63,823 nt of DNA from Parabacteroides sp. (lineage in GTDB: Bacteria > Bacteroidota > Bacteroidia > Bacteroidales > Tannerellaceae), in NCBI GenBank assembly GCA_028707405.1, contig JAQWBH010000003.1:1928-65750 (forward strand). Reading direction: 5' to 3'. The position numbers were made by a program, and so were the translations under genes. Below, in pieces: positions 47,558 to 57,097 of this stretch. A model generated the notes under the pieces. That model was not told the origin of the DNA. It saw only the letters and a list, made by a program, of their open reading frames with translations, and ran no database searches. The stretch's first letter is position 1; each line of letters begins with the position of its first letter.

Positions 47558-50476
47558 TCAATAGCCAAAAATCTCTTCTTGAGTCAACGTCTGAACCGGT
47601 CCATACTGCTCCAGACTCTTTAAGTCAAGATCCTTTTCATCTCCAAGAATACAATAAATATATTTGCGATCTTTTACCCACTTTTCCTGAAAAGCCTTGA
47701 TTTGTTGTAAAGTCATTGACGGTACTTGCTCATATAATGCTTTACGCATATCAACATTCAAGCCAAGATCTTGGGCATCCAGATATGACCACAAAACATT
47801 ATCTTTTGTTATACGATCAGTACGCAAGCGTGTGATTATAGCGTCCTTTGCTAGTGTAAATGCCTTTTCTGACAGTGGCATATTATTAATTATCTCATCA
47901 AAAGCTTTCATGGCATCAATCATCTTATCGTTCTGTGTTGCAATGAATGTACGATAAATATATTCAGGATATTTCAATTTAGACGGGGTAATCAGGAATG
48001 CACCGGCAGAATAAGCCAACCCGCGTGCTTCACGCATCTCTTGAAATACAATACTATTCATTCCTCCACCAAAATACTCATTATACATATTTAATGTAGG
48101 TTGAATATTTATATCAAATCTTTCACCGCGGTTAGAGATAGCTGAAAAATAGATCTGTTTAGCGTCATAATGAGCTAACAAAACCTTACTATTACTGGTT
48201 TCTTGCTGCTTGAACTCCACTCCCTTTGGTATAGGAGTCCATGTAATCGGAACCTTATGATATTTTGCTATAGTAGCAAGCAATGCCACTGGTTCATCCG
48301 GACCATAATACATAATCTTATGTTGATAATTATTAATCTTATGAATACGAGCTACCAACTCTTCAGGATTCAATTGCTGCAATTCAGTTGTATTCAACAA
48401 ATTCGTTGTAGGAGATTTCGAGCCCCATATAGCATACTGAATCAAGCGGTTGAAGTTTTGAGATTGATTAAGTTTCGCATCAGAACGCTTCTTTAATATA
48501 TCGGCTGCCAGATTTGCATAAGCTTCATTGTTTACTTGTGCATCTGCAAGCAATTCTTCGAACAAGGCCATTGCTGCCGGCATATTTTCATTCAAACCGG
48601 ACAAGGTAACATACGTACGGTCGGAACCAGGAGAAACATTAAAATAACAAGCCAACTTATAAAACTCTTCATTGATCTGCTGCAAGCTTTTAGTTGAAGT
48701 TCCCAAATACTTCATATATTCAAAAGCGGTACTCATGGCCCGATCATTATTATTTCCCATATCATATACATACATCAACGTAAAGAGATCGTTTGTTGGA
48801 TTCTTCTTGTACAAAACCTGAATATTAGATTCCGTTGTTAATTTCTGCATATCCTTATTATAATCTAAAAATACAGGTTCTATCGGAGTCACTTTAGAGT
48901 TTTGAATAGAACGAAAAAACCTGCTCGAACTGTCACGATTCATAACAATCGGAGTGATCGTTGGTTTCTCCATCTTCTTAATAGTCGAATCCTGTCCCTT
49001 ATTTTTATAGACAACTGCATAGTTGTTTCCAAAATACTTATTTGCAAAATCCACAATCTGCTGTTTTGTAATTTTGCCCATTCTGCTCAACTTTCCAACC
49101 TCTTCTTTCCATGATGTTCCGTCAATAAATGCTGATACAAACATATCAGCACGACTGGAGTTATTGTCCAATCGTTGCATTTGGGCTAATTTATAATTAT
49201 TCATGGCCGCCTTCAAAAGATCTTCTTTGAATTCGCCTTTTTTTAATTTTGAAATTTCATTAAGCATTAAATCTCTTACCTGATCGAGAGTCTGTCCCTC
49301 TTTCGGGTAACCCATCATCACATAAGCATTATAATCGGATGTTCCATAGGTACCGGCAGCGCATCTTAATACTTTTTGCTGTTGCAGTAAATCAATATCT
49401 ACCAATCCTGCTTGTCCGTTATACAAAATTTCACTTGTCAAATCCAACAAATCCTGTTCAGGAGAAGCAGCTCCCGGAAAACGCCATCCAACGGTTACAT
49501 TCTCGGCATCAACACCTACAACCGTTTTCACTACAGGAGCCTTAACAGGTGATTCGTGAATGGCAGGACGTGCAGGCAAATTTTGATTCGGCTTCAAATG
49601 ACTGAAATATTTATCGATGATAGCTATTGTCTTATCCGGATCCAGATCGCCAGAAAGACAAATGGCAATATTATTCGGGACATACCACATATCATGGTAT
49701 TTTTTTATATTAGTGATGGAAGGATTTTTCAAGTTCTCTTGAGTTCCCAAAACCGTTTGCGTACCATAAGGATGATCAGGAAATAGCGAGCTCAATACTG
49801 CTTCGTATACTTTACGGCTATCTTGTGTCAATGACATGTTCTTTTCCTCATAAACTGTTTCCAATTCTGTGTGGAAACCCCGAATAACGCAATTTTCAAA
49901 TCGATCGGCCTCAATCTTTGCCCAGTTATCAATTTGATTCGACGGAATATCTTCAACAAACACCGTCTGATCAAAGCCAGTATAAGCATTCGTCTCAGTA
50001 GCACCGATAGCCGACATTAATTTATCATATTCGTTCGGGATAGAGACTTTTGACGCTTCATATGAAACGCTGTCAATTTGATGGTACAGTATTTTTCGGG
50101 CAGATTCGTCTTTTGTTTTCCGATATACTTCGAAGAGTTGTTCAATCTGATCAAGCATGGGTTTTTCTTTTGCATAGTTCGTGGTTCCAAACTTCTGCGT
50201 TCCCTTAAACATCAAGTGTTCAAAGTAATGAGCCAGACCGGTTGTTTCGGCAGGGTCACACTTTCCACCTACGCGCACAGCAATATAAGTCTGAATTCGA
50301 GGAGTTTCTTTGTTTACAGTCAAATAAACTCTCAATCCATTGTTCAACGTATAAATACGAGCTTTCATCGGATCATTTGGTACTGTCTCATACTTATACG
50401 GAGTTTCGGCCGAACACATTCCTATTGATAAAAGAAGCAGAACAGCCAGCTGGGTAAATAGATTTTTTTTACACAT
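47558..50476 (-). CDS. Two-lobe M16 zinc metallopeptidase
   Basis: The 972-aa protein has a signal peptide (about residues 1-23) and two M16 modules. The first has the inverted zinc motif HYFEH in GLAHYFEHLMFKGTQKFGT and a distant glutamate near TVYEEKNMSL; the second module lacks it and is structural. This is the pitrilysin/insulinase plan, acting on small unfolded peptides in the periplasm. It is a single-gene unit with a -7 box upstream and converges on the SGNH gene. The physiological substrate is unknown. Confidence 0.93.
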   Translation of the reverse strand: MCKKNLFTQLAVLLLLSIGMCSAETPYKYETVPNDPMKARIYTLNNGLRVYLTVNKETPRIQTYIAVRVGGKCDPAETTGLAHYFEHLMFKGTQKFGTTNYAKEKPMLDQIEQLFEVYRKTKDESARKILYHQIDSVSYEASKVSIPNEYDKLMSAIGATETNAYTGFDQTVFVEDIPSNQIDNWAKIEADRFENCVIRGFHTELETVYEEKNMSLTQDSRKVYEAVLSSLFPDHPYGTQTVLGTQENLKNPSITNIKKYHDMWYVPNNIAICLSGDLDPDKTIAIIDKYFSHLKPNQNLPARPAIHESPVKAPVVKTVVGVDAENVTVGWRFPGAASPEQDLLDLTSEILYNGQAGLVDIDLLQQQKVLRCAAGTYGTSDYNAYVMMGYPKEGQTLDQVRDLMLNEISKLKKGEFKEDLLKAAMNNYKLAQMQRLDNNSSRADMFVSAFIDGTSWKEEVGKLSRMGKITKQQIVDFANKYFGNNYAVVYKNKGQDSTIKKMEKPTITPIVMNRDSSSRFFRSIQNSKVTPIEPVFLDYNKDMQKLTTESNIQVLYKKNPTNDLFTLMYVYDMGNNNDRAMSTAFEYMKYLGTSTKSLQQINEEFYKLACYFNVSPGSDRTYVTLSGLNENMPAAMALFEELLADAQVNNEAYANLAADILKKRSDAKLNQSQNFNRLIQYAIWGSKSPTTNLLNTTELQQLNPEELVARIHKINNYQHKIMYYGPDEPVALLATIAKYHKVPITWTPIPKGVEFKQQETSNSKVLLAHYDAKQIYFSAISNRGERFDINIQPTLNMYNEYFGGGMNSIVFQEMREARGLAYSAGAFLITPSKLKYPEYIYRTFIATQNDKMIDAMKAFDEIINNMPLSEKAFTLAKDAIITRLRTDRITKDNVLWSYLDAQDLGLNVDMRKALYEQVPSMTLQQIKAFQEKWVKDRKYIYCILGDEKDLDLKSLEQYGPVQTLTQEEIFGY

Positions 50477-50511
50477 AAAATATTGATTGTTTGATAGTAT
50501 TTATAACACCC

Positions 50512-50519
50512 CAAATATA
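50512..50519 (-). promoter_or_regulatory. -7 element of the M16 peptidase gene
   Basis: On the minus strand TATATTTG matches TAnnTTTG; start would be near 50505, 29 nt before the ATG at 50476. No -33 TTTG at the right distance. Confidence 0.45.
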
Positions 50520-50719
50520 AGCATAAAAAAAATGATAGAGATATTTCGTCCAACTTTTTACGCGAACTAAATAAAGAGTAAACATATTAAATCAAATAAT
50601 AGAAACAAGGGATAATCATAATGGACCAACAGATCAACAAAACATAAAATGGAAATGCAAGAAAAAATTTAAAGTAACAAAACTCAATAAAAATAGTTTA
50701 ACAGACCCTGCGAAAACCA

Positions 50720-50757
50720 GGGAAGTATATACTTTCATAGTTAAAGCATATACTCCC
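50720..50757 (-). terminator. Stem-loop after metK, possible terminator
   Basis: AGTATATACTTT (50724-50735) pairs with AAAGCATATACT (50743-50754) with one mismatch, and flanking GGG/CCC lengthens the stem. No U tract follows on the minus strand, so termination is uncertain. The arm AAAGCATATACT is identical to an arm of the eno terminator. Confidence 0.5.
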
Positions 50758-50814
50758 CTAAATTAACAGATCGAAATTTTACCCGGATAAAGTATCAGAA
50801 TAAAGATTCTAAAA

Positions 50815-52101
50815 CTATAATCCAAAAGCTTCTTTAATTTTATCAACATAATCCAGTTTTTCCCACGTAAACAATTCAACCTGACAAACAACCGGTTTAG
50901 GGTCGTAGCGAGAAATGAATGTTTTAGTGACAACTTCCGGTTGACGTCCCATATGCCCATAAGATGCTGTTTCGAAATAAATCGGGTTACGCAGTTTGAG
51001 ACGTTCCTCAATAGCCTTCGGACGAAGGTCAAACAATTGCCAAATCTTTTGAGCAATCTCACCATCACTTATCTTTACATTGGAACGGCCATATGTATTC
51101 ACAAAAATACTAACCGGTTTAGCAATGCCTATAGCATAAGATATCTGTACCAGCATCTCGTCGGCCACGCCTGCTGCAACCATATTCTTTGCAATATGAC
51201 GAGCTGCATAAGCTGCCGAGCGATCTACTTTCGAAGGATCCTTGCCTGAAAATGCACCACCGCCGTGCGCACCCTTGCCTCCATAAGTGTCAACAATAAT
51301 CTTGCGCCCTGTTAAGCCTGTATCACCATGAGGACCGCCGATAACAAACTTGCCTGTTGGATTCACATGATATACAATATCATTATTAAACAATTCCTGT
51401 ACATATGAAGGATACTGAGCCTTCACGCGCGGAACAAGTATTGTTTTCACATCTTCGGTGATCTTCTTCTGCATCGCAATATCGGCTTCTTCCTGGGTGA
51501 TGCCCTTCGGCAGAATAAACTCATCATGCTGTGTTGAAATAACAATCGTATCAATACGTAATGGCTTACCATTGTCTGCATACTCAATAGTAACTTGGCT
51601 CTTAGCGTCCGGACGGAGATATGGCATCAATTTGTTCTCATTCTTACGAATTTGGGCCAATTCTCGAAGAAGGCTATGCGCAAGATCGAGTGCCAATGGC
51701 ATATAATTCTCGGTCTCATTGGTTGCATAACCGAACATCATTCCTTGGTCGCCAGCTCCTTGATCATATGGATCTTTACGTTCAACACCACGATTAATAT
51801 CACCACTCTGTTCATGTATGGCCGAAAAAACGCCACACGATTTAGACTCAAACTGGTATTCACTCTTTGTGTAACCAATTTTCCCAATCACTGTACGTGC
51901 TACGTCCTGCACATCAACATATGCACTTGATTTAACTTCTCCAGCCAAGACAACCTGTCCGGTTGTTACAAGGGTTTCGCACGCAACTTTAGAGTTTTTG
52001 TCATAAGCCAAAAACTCATCCAGCAAAGCATCCGATATTTGATCGGCTACTTTATCAGGGTGCCCTTCAGACACCGATTCGGAGGTAAATAAATAACTCA
52101 T
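50815..52101 (-). CDS. metK: S-adenosylmethionine synthetase
   Basis: MetK makes S-adenosylmethionine from methionine and ATP. The 428-aa protein has [19 protein letters not shown], the [12 protein letters not shown] signature and the [19 protein letters not shown] signature. The ATG at 52101 gives the family N-terminus [13 protein letters not shown]; the frame stays open ten codons upstream in the leader. A SAM-II riboswitch lies near the 5' end of the transcript, so the enzyme is probably repressed by its own product. Length exceeds E. coli MetK (384 aa) by insertions usual in Bacteroidota. Confidence 0.98.
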   Translation of the reverse strand: MSYLFTSESVSEGHPDKVADQISDALLDEFLAYDKNSKVACETLVTTGQVVLAGEVKSSAYVDVQDVARTVIGKIGYTKSEYQFESKSCGVFSAIHEQSGDINRGVERKDPYDQGAGDQGMMFGYATNETENYMPLALDLAHSLLRELAQIRKNENKLMPYLRPDAKSQVTIEYADNGKPLRIDTIVISTQHDEFILPKGITQEEADIAMQKKITEDVKTILVPRVKAQYPSYVQELFNNDIVYHVNPTGKFVIGGPHGDTGLTGRKIIVDTYGGKGAHGGGAFSGKDPSKVDRSAAYAARHIAKNMVAAGVADEMLVQISYAIGIAKPVSIFVNTYGRSNVKISDGEIAQKIWQLFDLRPKAIEERLKLRNPIYFETASYGHMGRQPEVVTKTFISRYDPKPVVCQVELFTWEKLDYVDKIKEAFGL

Positions 52102-52252
52102 TACATTATTATATTGGCAATCGCCTATCAAAAAACGACAAAGAACATGTCACTCGTCGATTCTGAATTAGCGACTGACGGTTAATAAATCATTTCTGCT
52201 AGTTGAATAGAAAATTGTCTGCTTGCCGGACGGCTATATACTTGAGGTATTT

Positions 52253-52303
52253 CGTTTTTAGCATTTTTTACCGTGGTTGCAAGCAATACAAATCTATCCA
52301 CAC
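52253..52303 (-). promoter_or_regulatory. SAM-II riboswitch upstream of metK
   Basis: On the minus strand the segment has the SAM-II (metA) layout. P1 is GTGG (52301 to 52298) with CCAC (52276 to 52273). The first loop has GATTT (52294 to 52290) and GCAACC (52280 to 52275). The 3' tail has TAAA and GCTAAAAA (52262 to 52255). A pseudoknot can form between GTATT (52289 to 52285) and AATGC (52265 to 52261). It begins right after the predicted transcription start. SAM-II is known in Bacteroidota and Alphaproteobacteria before methionine genes. It lies about 150 nt before the ATG. Confidence 0.82.
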
Positions 52304-52313
52304 TAAATTGTTA

Positions 52314-52321
52314 CAAAGGTA
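52314..52321 (-). promoter_or_regulatory. -7 element of metK
   Basis: TACCTTTG on the minus strand is a full -7 match. The start would be near 52307, only a few bases before the riboswitch. No -33 TTTG is seen. Confidence 0.6.
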
Positions 52322-52354
52322 CAACTATTTATGTACCCACCTGCATTGTTGAAA

Positions 52355-52552
52355 CTATTTTTTTTTCTGCGAATTTCGCATAGCCCGCTTATACTTGAAA
52401 CTAGCTTTCCATTTAGCGGAATCGGAATAATGTGTGCCATGCAAAAAGTTAGTGAGTTTTAGTTTTTTATCGTCTTCAAATTCATCCTTCGCTTTTTTTC
52501 TAAAAACCACTCCACCTTGGGAAATGATTTTTTTCATCTCATCATTCTTCAT
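52355..52552 (-). CDS. Conserved-looking 65-aa basic protein, unknown
   Basis: I do not recognise a family. The protein is small, charged (about 17 lysines), without a signal or membrane helix, and has a segment TNFLHGTHYSDSAKWKASFK. Its ATG overlaps the folK stop by 4 nt (ATGA), so it is probably translated in the same operon. Basic composition would suit RNA binding, but this is guesswork. The metK promoter lies immediately downstream. Confidence 0.6.
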   Translation of the reverse strand: MKNDEMKKIISQGGVVFRKKAKDEFEDDKKLKLTNFLHGTHYSDSAKWKASFKYKRAMRNSQKKK

Positions 52553-53010
52553 ATTTTTTCATTTAATTCTGCTATTGTTAAATTCAAAACCGGATGCATA
52601 AATGTTGGAGCAATCTCGGCTAGCGGTTCCATTACAAATTTACGTTCAGTCATTAACGGATGAGGAATTATCAAATTAGCCTTTTGCATGATTAAACTAT
52701 CATACAGCAGAATATCGATATCAATAATCCGATCATGATATTCGCCTTTACTCTTTTCAGTACGTCCCATCTCAATCTCAATCTGTTGAAGGACTGAAAG
52801 CAATGTTACAGGGACAAAATCAGTTTGCAGTTTAAGCGCCGCATTCAGAAACATATTTTCTGACTTGAAGCCCCATGGTTCCGATTCATAAAAGCGAGAA
52901 ATAATCAGAACATCTCCAGCTCTCTCTGCTAATAGAGAAGCTGCAGTTATCAAATTCTTGCGTTTATTGCCAATATTTGTTCCCAGACCCAGATACACAA
53001 TGCCTGCCAT
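52549..53010 (-). CDS. folK: Hydroxymethyldihydropterin pyrophosphokinase
   Basis: FolK transfers pyrophosphate from ATP to 6-hydroxymethyl-7,8-dihydropterin in folate synthesis. The 153-aa protein has GLGTNIGNKRKNLITAASLL, a pterin-binding ESEPWGF segment and the magnesium-binding DIDILLYDSLI followed by IPHPLMTERKFVM. It follows queA by 6 nt; other folate genes are not in view. Confidence 0.95.
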   Translation of the reverse strand: MAGIVYLGLGTNIGNKRKNLITAASLLAERAGDVLIISRFYESEPWGFKSENMFLNAALKLQTDFVPVTLLSVLQQIEIEMGRTEKSKGEYHDRIIDIDILLYDSLIMQKANLIIPHPLMTERKFVMEPLAEIAPTFMHPVLNLTIAELNEKI

Positions 53011-53016
53011 AGCCTG

Positions 53017-54066
53017 TCAGATAATTAACATGGCATCACCGTAAGCACCAAATGTATATTTTTCTTTTATAGCAATATCGTAAGCTTTCATAATCAAATC
53101 ATAACCACCAAACGATGCGGTCATCATCAACAAGGTAGAAAGCGGCATATGAAAATTAGTAATCATAGATGTAGCAAGGTTGAAATCATAGGGAGGAAAG
53201 ATAAACTTGTTTGTCCAACCCTCAAATTCCTTTAAATGTCCATCGGTGCTGACGGCCGTTTCGATAGCCCGCATAACAGATGTTCCAACTGCACATATCT
53301 GATGGCCTTCGTCTTTAGCCTGATTGACGATATCAAGAACATCCGCATTCACAATCATCTCTTCCGAATCCATCTTATGTTTGGTCAAATCTTCCACATC
53401 AATCTCACGAAAGTTTCCTAGTCCACAATGCAACGTCAAATAAGAAAAACGACAATCATTTATTTCTAAACGCTTCATTAGTTCACGACTAAAATGCAGA
53501 CCAGCGGCGGGCGCAACAACCGCACCCTCTTCCGTTGCGAAAATATTTTGATAGCGATCTTCATCTTCCGGTTCAACAGGCCTATCGACATATTTAGGCA
53601 GAGGTGTTTCACCCAGAGCATACAAAGATTTTTTAAAGTCATCATGATTGCCATCATAAAGAAATCGCAGTGTCCGGCCACGAGAAGTCGTATTGTCAAT
53701 CACTTCGGCTACCATTGAATCATCTTCTCCAAAATAGAGTTTATTGCCGATACGAATTTTACGTGCCGGATCAACCAAGACATCCCATAAGCGAAGATCC
53801 GGATTCAATTCGCGCAACAAAAAGACTTCAATTCTTGCTCCCGTTTTTTCTTTATTCCCGTACAATCGAGCAGGAAATACCTTTGTATTATTAAATATAA
53901 ACGTATCACCTTTGCCAAAATAATTAAGCAGATCCTTGAATATTCTATGCTCAATGGTCCCTTTCGTACGATCAACTACCATCATTCGGCATTCATCTCT
54001 ATTCTTTGACGGATGAAGTGCAATTAGAGCCTGAGGCAAATCAAATTTGAATTTAGAAAGCTTCAT
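53017..54066 (-). CDS. queA: S-adenosylmethionine:tRNA ribosyltransferase-isomerase QueA
   Basis: QueA adds the epoxycyclopentane ring to make epoxyqueuosine in tRNA, using SAM as ribosyl donor. The 349-aa protein has [40 protein letters not shown] and the AAGLHFS and [14 protein letters not shown] segments. Family length is normal. It lies between truB and folK. SAM made by MetK, encoded near by, is its substrate. Confidence 0.96.
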   Translation of the reverse strand: MKLSKFKFDLPQALIALHPSKNRDECRMMVVDRTKGTIEHRIFKDLLNYFGKGDTFIFNNTKVFPARLYGNKEKTGARIEVFLLRELNPDLRLWDVLVDPARKIRIGNKLYFGEDDSMVAEVIDNTTSRGRTLRFLYDGNHDDFKKSLYALGETPLPKYVDRPVEPEDEDRYQNIFATEEGAVVAPAAGLHFSRELMKRLEINDCRFSYLTLHCGLGNFREIDVEDLTKHKMDSEEMIVNADVLDIVNQAKDEGHQICAVGTSVMRAIETAVSTDGHLKEFEGWTNKFIFPPYDFNLATSMITNFHMPLSTLLMMTASFGGYDLIMKAYDIAIKEKYTFGAYGDAMLII

Positions 54067-54109
54067 AATACTATCTATGTTTTTACTTTATTTCTATCTA
54101 AAACAGTTA

Positions 54110-54823
54110 TTACTGCGAACTTGTAACATCGGTCAAAATAACATTTTCATCTAAAAATCCATCAATCTCATCGGCCGACAAACACTGATCAAGTGTAACA
54201 TTCCCAATACGCGTTCGTTGTAACGAAATAAGATGAGCACCCGAATGTAAGGCAATACCAATATCCCGAGCCAACGCTCGAATATAAGTACCTTTACTGC
54301 AAACCACACGTATCTTGATAATTGGCATATTATATTCTAGCAGTTCTATCTGATCAATCACCAAGGTTTTAGATTTTAACTCTACCTCTTCTCCATTTCT
54401 AGCCATCTCATATGCTCTCTTTCCTGCTATTTTACATGCTGAAAAAACAGGGGGAACTTGCTGTATCGTTCCCACAAACGACTGAAGCACACTTTCTACA
54501 AGCTCTCGGGTAATATGCTCGGTAGGATATGTTGCATCAACTTCTTTTTCCAGATCAAAAGAGGGAGTCGTCTCACCTAATTTTAAACCAGCAATGTATT
54601 CTTTTGTCTGGTATTGAATCTCGTCAATCCTTTTTGTAGCCTTACCCGTACAAATAATCAAAACGCCTGTAGCTAGTGGATCTAAAGTTCCGGCATGACC
54701 AACCTTTATCTTTTTAACATGAAGCTTCTTTGATAATTTGTAACGAAAAGCATTCACTAAGTCAAAGGATGTCCATTTCAACGGCTTATTCAAATATACT
54801 ATTTCTCCTTCTTGAAAATCCAT
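54110..54823 (-). CDS. truB: tRNA pseudouridine-55 synthase
   Basis: TruB makes pseudouridine 55 in the T-loop of tRNA. The 237-aa protein has the motif GHAGTLDPLATGVL with the catalytic aspartate, the QVPPVFSACKIAGKRAYEMA segment and SKGTYIRALARDIG. It lacks a PUA domain, so it is a short bacterial type. It follows uppP by 26 nt. Confidence 0.97.
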   Translation of the reverse strand: MDFQEGEIVYLNKPLKWTSFDLVNAFRYKLSKKLHVKKIKVGHAGTLDPLATGVLIICTGKATKRIDEIQYQTKEYIAGLKLGETTPSFDLEKEVDATYPTEHITRELVESVLQSFVGTIQQVPPVFSACKIAGKRAYEMARNGEEVELKSKTLVIDQIELLEYNMPIIKIRVVCSKGTYIRALARDIGIALHSGAHLISLQRTRIGNVTLDQCLSADEIDGFLDENVILTDVTSSQ

Positions 54824-54849
54824 TTTTAAACGAATTTACGTACTTGAAC

Positions 54850-55647
54850 TTATTTCAGAGAAAAATATAAAATCACAGATCCAACAACTGCACAATATAT
54901 GGCGAAATAGATCAATTTTCCTTTTTTAACCATATTGATCATCCATTTGCATGCGACACAGCCCGATATGAACGCGGCTATAAAACCTACAACTAATGCA
55001 GATGTTGAAATATCACCTGTTACAACTTCACCCTTCATGGCTTTCATCACATCGAGAAATGCCTCTCCCAATATTGGCGGAATAACCATTAAAAATGAAA
55101 ATTGTGCAATCTTCTCTTTCTTATTCCCCAAAAGCAATCCGGTGGCGATTGTAGTGCCCGAACGCGAAAGTCCCGGCATTACTGCACAAGCCTGAGCCAA
55201 ACCAATAAAAAAAGCATCGCGCATAGAGATAAAATCCTTCTGACGTGGTTTTGCGTAATAAGAAAAAGCCAACAATAACGCAGTAACCAACAACATCAAA
55301 CCAACAATAAGAAGGCCGGAGCTAAAAACCTCTTCTACTTTATCTTTGAAAAAGAAACCTACAATACCAACAGGAATCATAGATACAATAATATTTATAG
55401 TATATTTTGTAGCAGCATTCATTTCAAATTTGAAAAGACCCTGTAGTATCCACACAAGCTCTTTCCATAAGACTACCATAGTACTTAAAACCGTTGCCAC
55501 ATGTACAATAATCGTAAACGTGAGATTATCTGCACCTTGTATGCCGAACAACGATGAACATATAGCCAAATGGCCACTGCTGCTCACTGGTAAATATTCA
55601 GTCAATCCCTGTATTATTCCCAGTACTAAAGCCTGTAACCAACTCAT
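54850..55647 (-). CDS. uppP: Undecaprenyl-diphosphate phosphatase
   Basis: UppP (BacA) recycles the lipid carrier for cell-wall and O-antigen synthesis at the inner membrane and gives bacitracin resistance when in excess. The 265-aa protein has about eight helices and both catalytic motifs: [16 protein letters not shown] and [14 protein letters not shown]. Its ATG overlaps the DUF3098 gene by 4 nt. It is part of the ftsX-DUF3098-uppP-truB-queA-folK series. Confidence 0.97.
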   Translation of the reverse strand: MSWLQALVLGIIQGLTEYLPVSSSGHLAICSSLFGIQGADNLTFTIIVHVATVLSTMVVLWKELVWILQGLFKFEMNAATKYTINIIVSMIPVGIVGFFFKDKVEEVFSSGLLIVGLMLLVTALLLAFSYYAKPRQKDFISMRDAFFIGLAQACAVMPGLSRSGTTIATGLLLGNKKEKIAQFSFLMVIPPILGEAFLDVMKAMKGEVVTGDISTSALVVGFIAAFISGCVACKWMINMVKKGKLIYFAIYCAVVGSVILYFSLK

Positions 55648-55892
55648 TCGGCAACTTCGTTATTATCGTTTTTGCTGTTTTTCAAAATTCCAAAGATCAT
55701 CAATAAAAAACCTATTAGCGTCACCGCCGGAGCAACAATTATGCGCTGACTGCTGAAAATAGCCGGATTAAATCCCGAAGGATCTTTTGAACCGCCACCG
55801 CTCATCAGCATAAAACCTATTGCAATAATCACTACAGCAATCGCAATCAAAATAAAATTCATCTTTCCAAAAGCAAAATCTTTCTTAGCCAT
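55644..55892 (-). CDS. DUF3098 small membrane protein
   Basis: The 82-aa protein starts [20 protein letters not shown], has two membrane helices (about residues 11-29 and 52-70) joined by a loop with [20 protein letters not shown], and a short charged tail. This is the DUF3098 pattern. It lies between ftsX (7 nt) and uppP (4-nt overlap), which suggests a role in cell-wall growth or division. No function is known. The ATG at 55892 is preferred over one 11 codons earlier. Confidence 0.88.
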   Translation of the reverse strand: MAKKDFAFGKMNFILIAIAVVIIAIGFMLMSGGGSKDPSGFNPAIFSSQRIIVAPAVTLIGFLLMIFGILKNSKNDNNEVAE

Positions 55893-55899
55893 ACACTTT

Positions 55900-56778
55900 T
55901 TATATATAATATAATTTATCAACACCCATCCGCAGATATTTGTTCACTGCAATAATCGTTGCGATAATCGATAACAATATTCCCATTACTAAAACAGCGC
56001 CAAATACAATCGTTATTGTTTTCATATCCAGTAAATTGATAAAGCCAGACAATTCGTTTTGCAAATAATACAACGCTCCGGAAAGCATTAATATGGCTAA
56101 TATAGAAGCAAAAATGCCACTTACCACATTATATTCCACGAATGGACGACGGATAAACCCCGGCGTTGCACCTACAAGCTTCATTGTATGTATTAGGAAT
56201 CGTTTAGAATAAATCAATAAACGTATCGTGTTACTTATCAATACAAACGAAATAATCATTAACACAACAGCCAGTGACAACAGAATCAAACTAACTCGTT
56301 GCATATTCTCATTCACCATCTGCATCATATCTTTCCGGTACAGAAGCTCAGATACCGATGCGTAATTCTTTATCTTCTTTTCTATCAATTTAAGACTATC
56401 CGGGTTGGCATACTTCGAAAAAAGCTTCACCTCTATAGACGCCTGCAAAGGATTAAAACCCAAAAACGTCTCCGGGTTTTCACCAAGCTCTTCTTCCAAT
56501 TCTTTGGCAGCCTGTTCTTTTGAAATATAGTCGGCCGATTTGATAAAAGGCTGGTCTTCCATATTTTTCTGTATCTGCTTAATCTCCGAATTGCTCAAAT
56601 TATCCTTCAGAACAATCGAAAACGAAATATTTTCTTTCACATACACAGACAGCCTATTTCCTAATAATCCCATCAATAAAATCAATCCCAATAAAAACAA
56701 TACTAAAGAAATGCTAATAATGGAAATTAAACGAGAATTAAAGAAAGAAACTGCACTAATCTTCTTATTTTCAATCAT
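55900..56778 (-). CDS. ftsX: Cell-division protein FtsX
   Basis: FtsX, with the ATPase FtsE, controls peptidoglycan hydrolases at the septum. The 292-aa protein has an N-terminal helix (residues about 20-38), a periplasmic domain with IKQIQKNMEDQPFIKSADYI and ELGENPETFLGFNPL, and three C-terminal helices. ftsE is not next to it, as is usual in Bacteroidota. It leads the ftsX-DUF3098-uppP-truB-queA-folK series. Confidence 0.95.
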   Translation of the reverse strand: MIENKKISAVSFFNSRLISIISISLVLFLLGLILLMGLLGNRLSVYVKENISFSIVLKDNLSNSEIKQIQKNMEDQPFIKSADYISKEQAAKELEEELGENPETFLGFNPLQASIEVKLFSKYANPDSLKLIEKKIKNYASVSELLYRKDMMQMVNENMQRVSLILLSLAVVLMIISFVLISNTIRLLIYSKRFLIHTMKLVGATPGFIRRPFVEYNVVSGIFASILAILMLSGALYYLQNELSGFINLLDMKTITIVFGAVLVMGILLSIIATIIAVNKYLRMGVDKLYYI

Positions 56779-57097
56779 TATGAACGTTCAAATTTAATAA
56801 TCGCCCTTGGTAAATGCATAAGAAGTACACACTACCCAATTTTTTGACAAAAGAACAAATAATTTATCAAATAGACACCATTTTGCAATTATTTAACCTT
56901 GCAAAAAAATAGATAGAAACAACTAACTCTGCATTTGATTGAAGCAGATATTTTTACAGCATATATAATTCACAAAATAACTACCAGTTTACAAATATAC
57001 AAAATATATCCCCTTATCAAACGAATTATTCATTTGAATCTAACAATAAATTTGAATTTAGCGACAATTGCAATCAAGCATATAATCGATCAGATTA
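56779..57097. other. Intergenic region between miaB and ftsX
   Basis: The 319-nt AT-rich region has a probable ftsX promoter on the minus strand: TATATTTG (56999 to 56992) with TTTG 18 nt upstream (57021 to 57018). This would leave a leader of about 210 nt before ftsX. No terminator for miaB, frame or other clear structure was seen. Confidence 0.45.

Larger units (their letters stand above)
50477..50814. other. Intergenic region between metK and the M16 gene
   Basis: The 338-nt stretch holds the -7 box of the M16 gene (50512-50519), a very A-rich middle (50560-50700) without a supported frame, and the stem-loop at 50720-50757 that follows metK. Confidence 0.5.
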
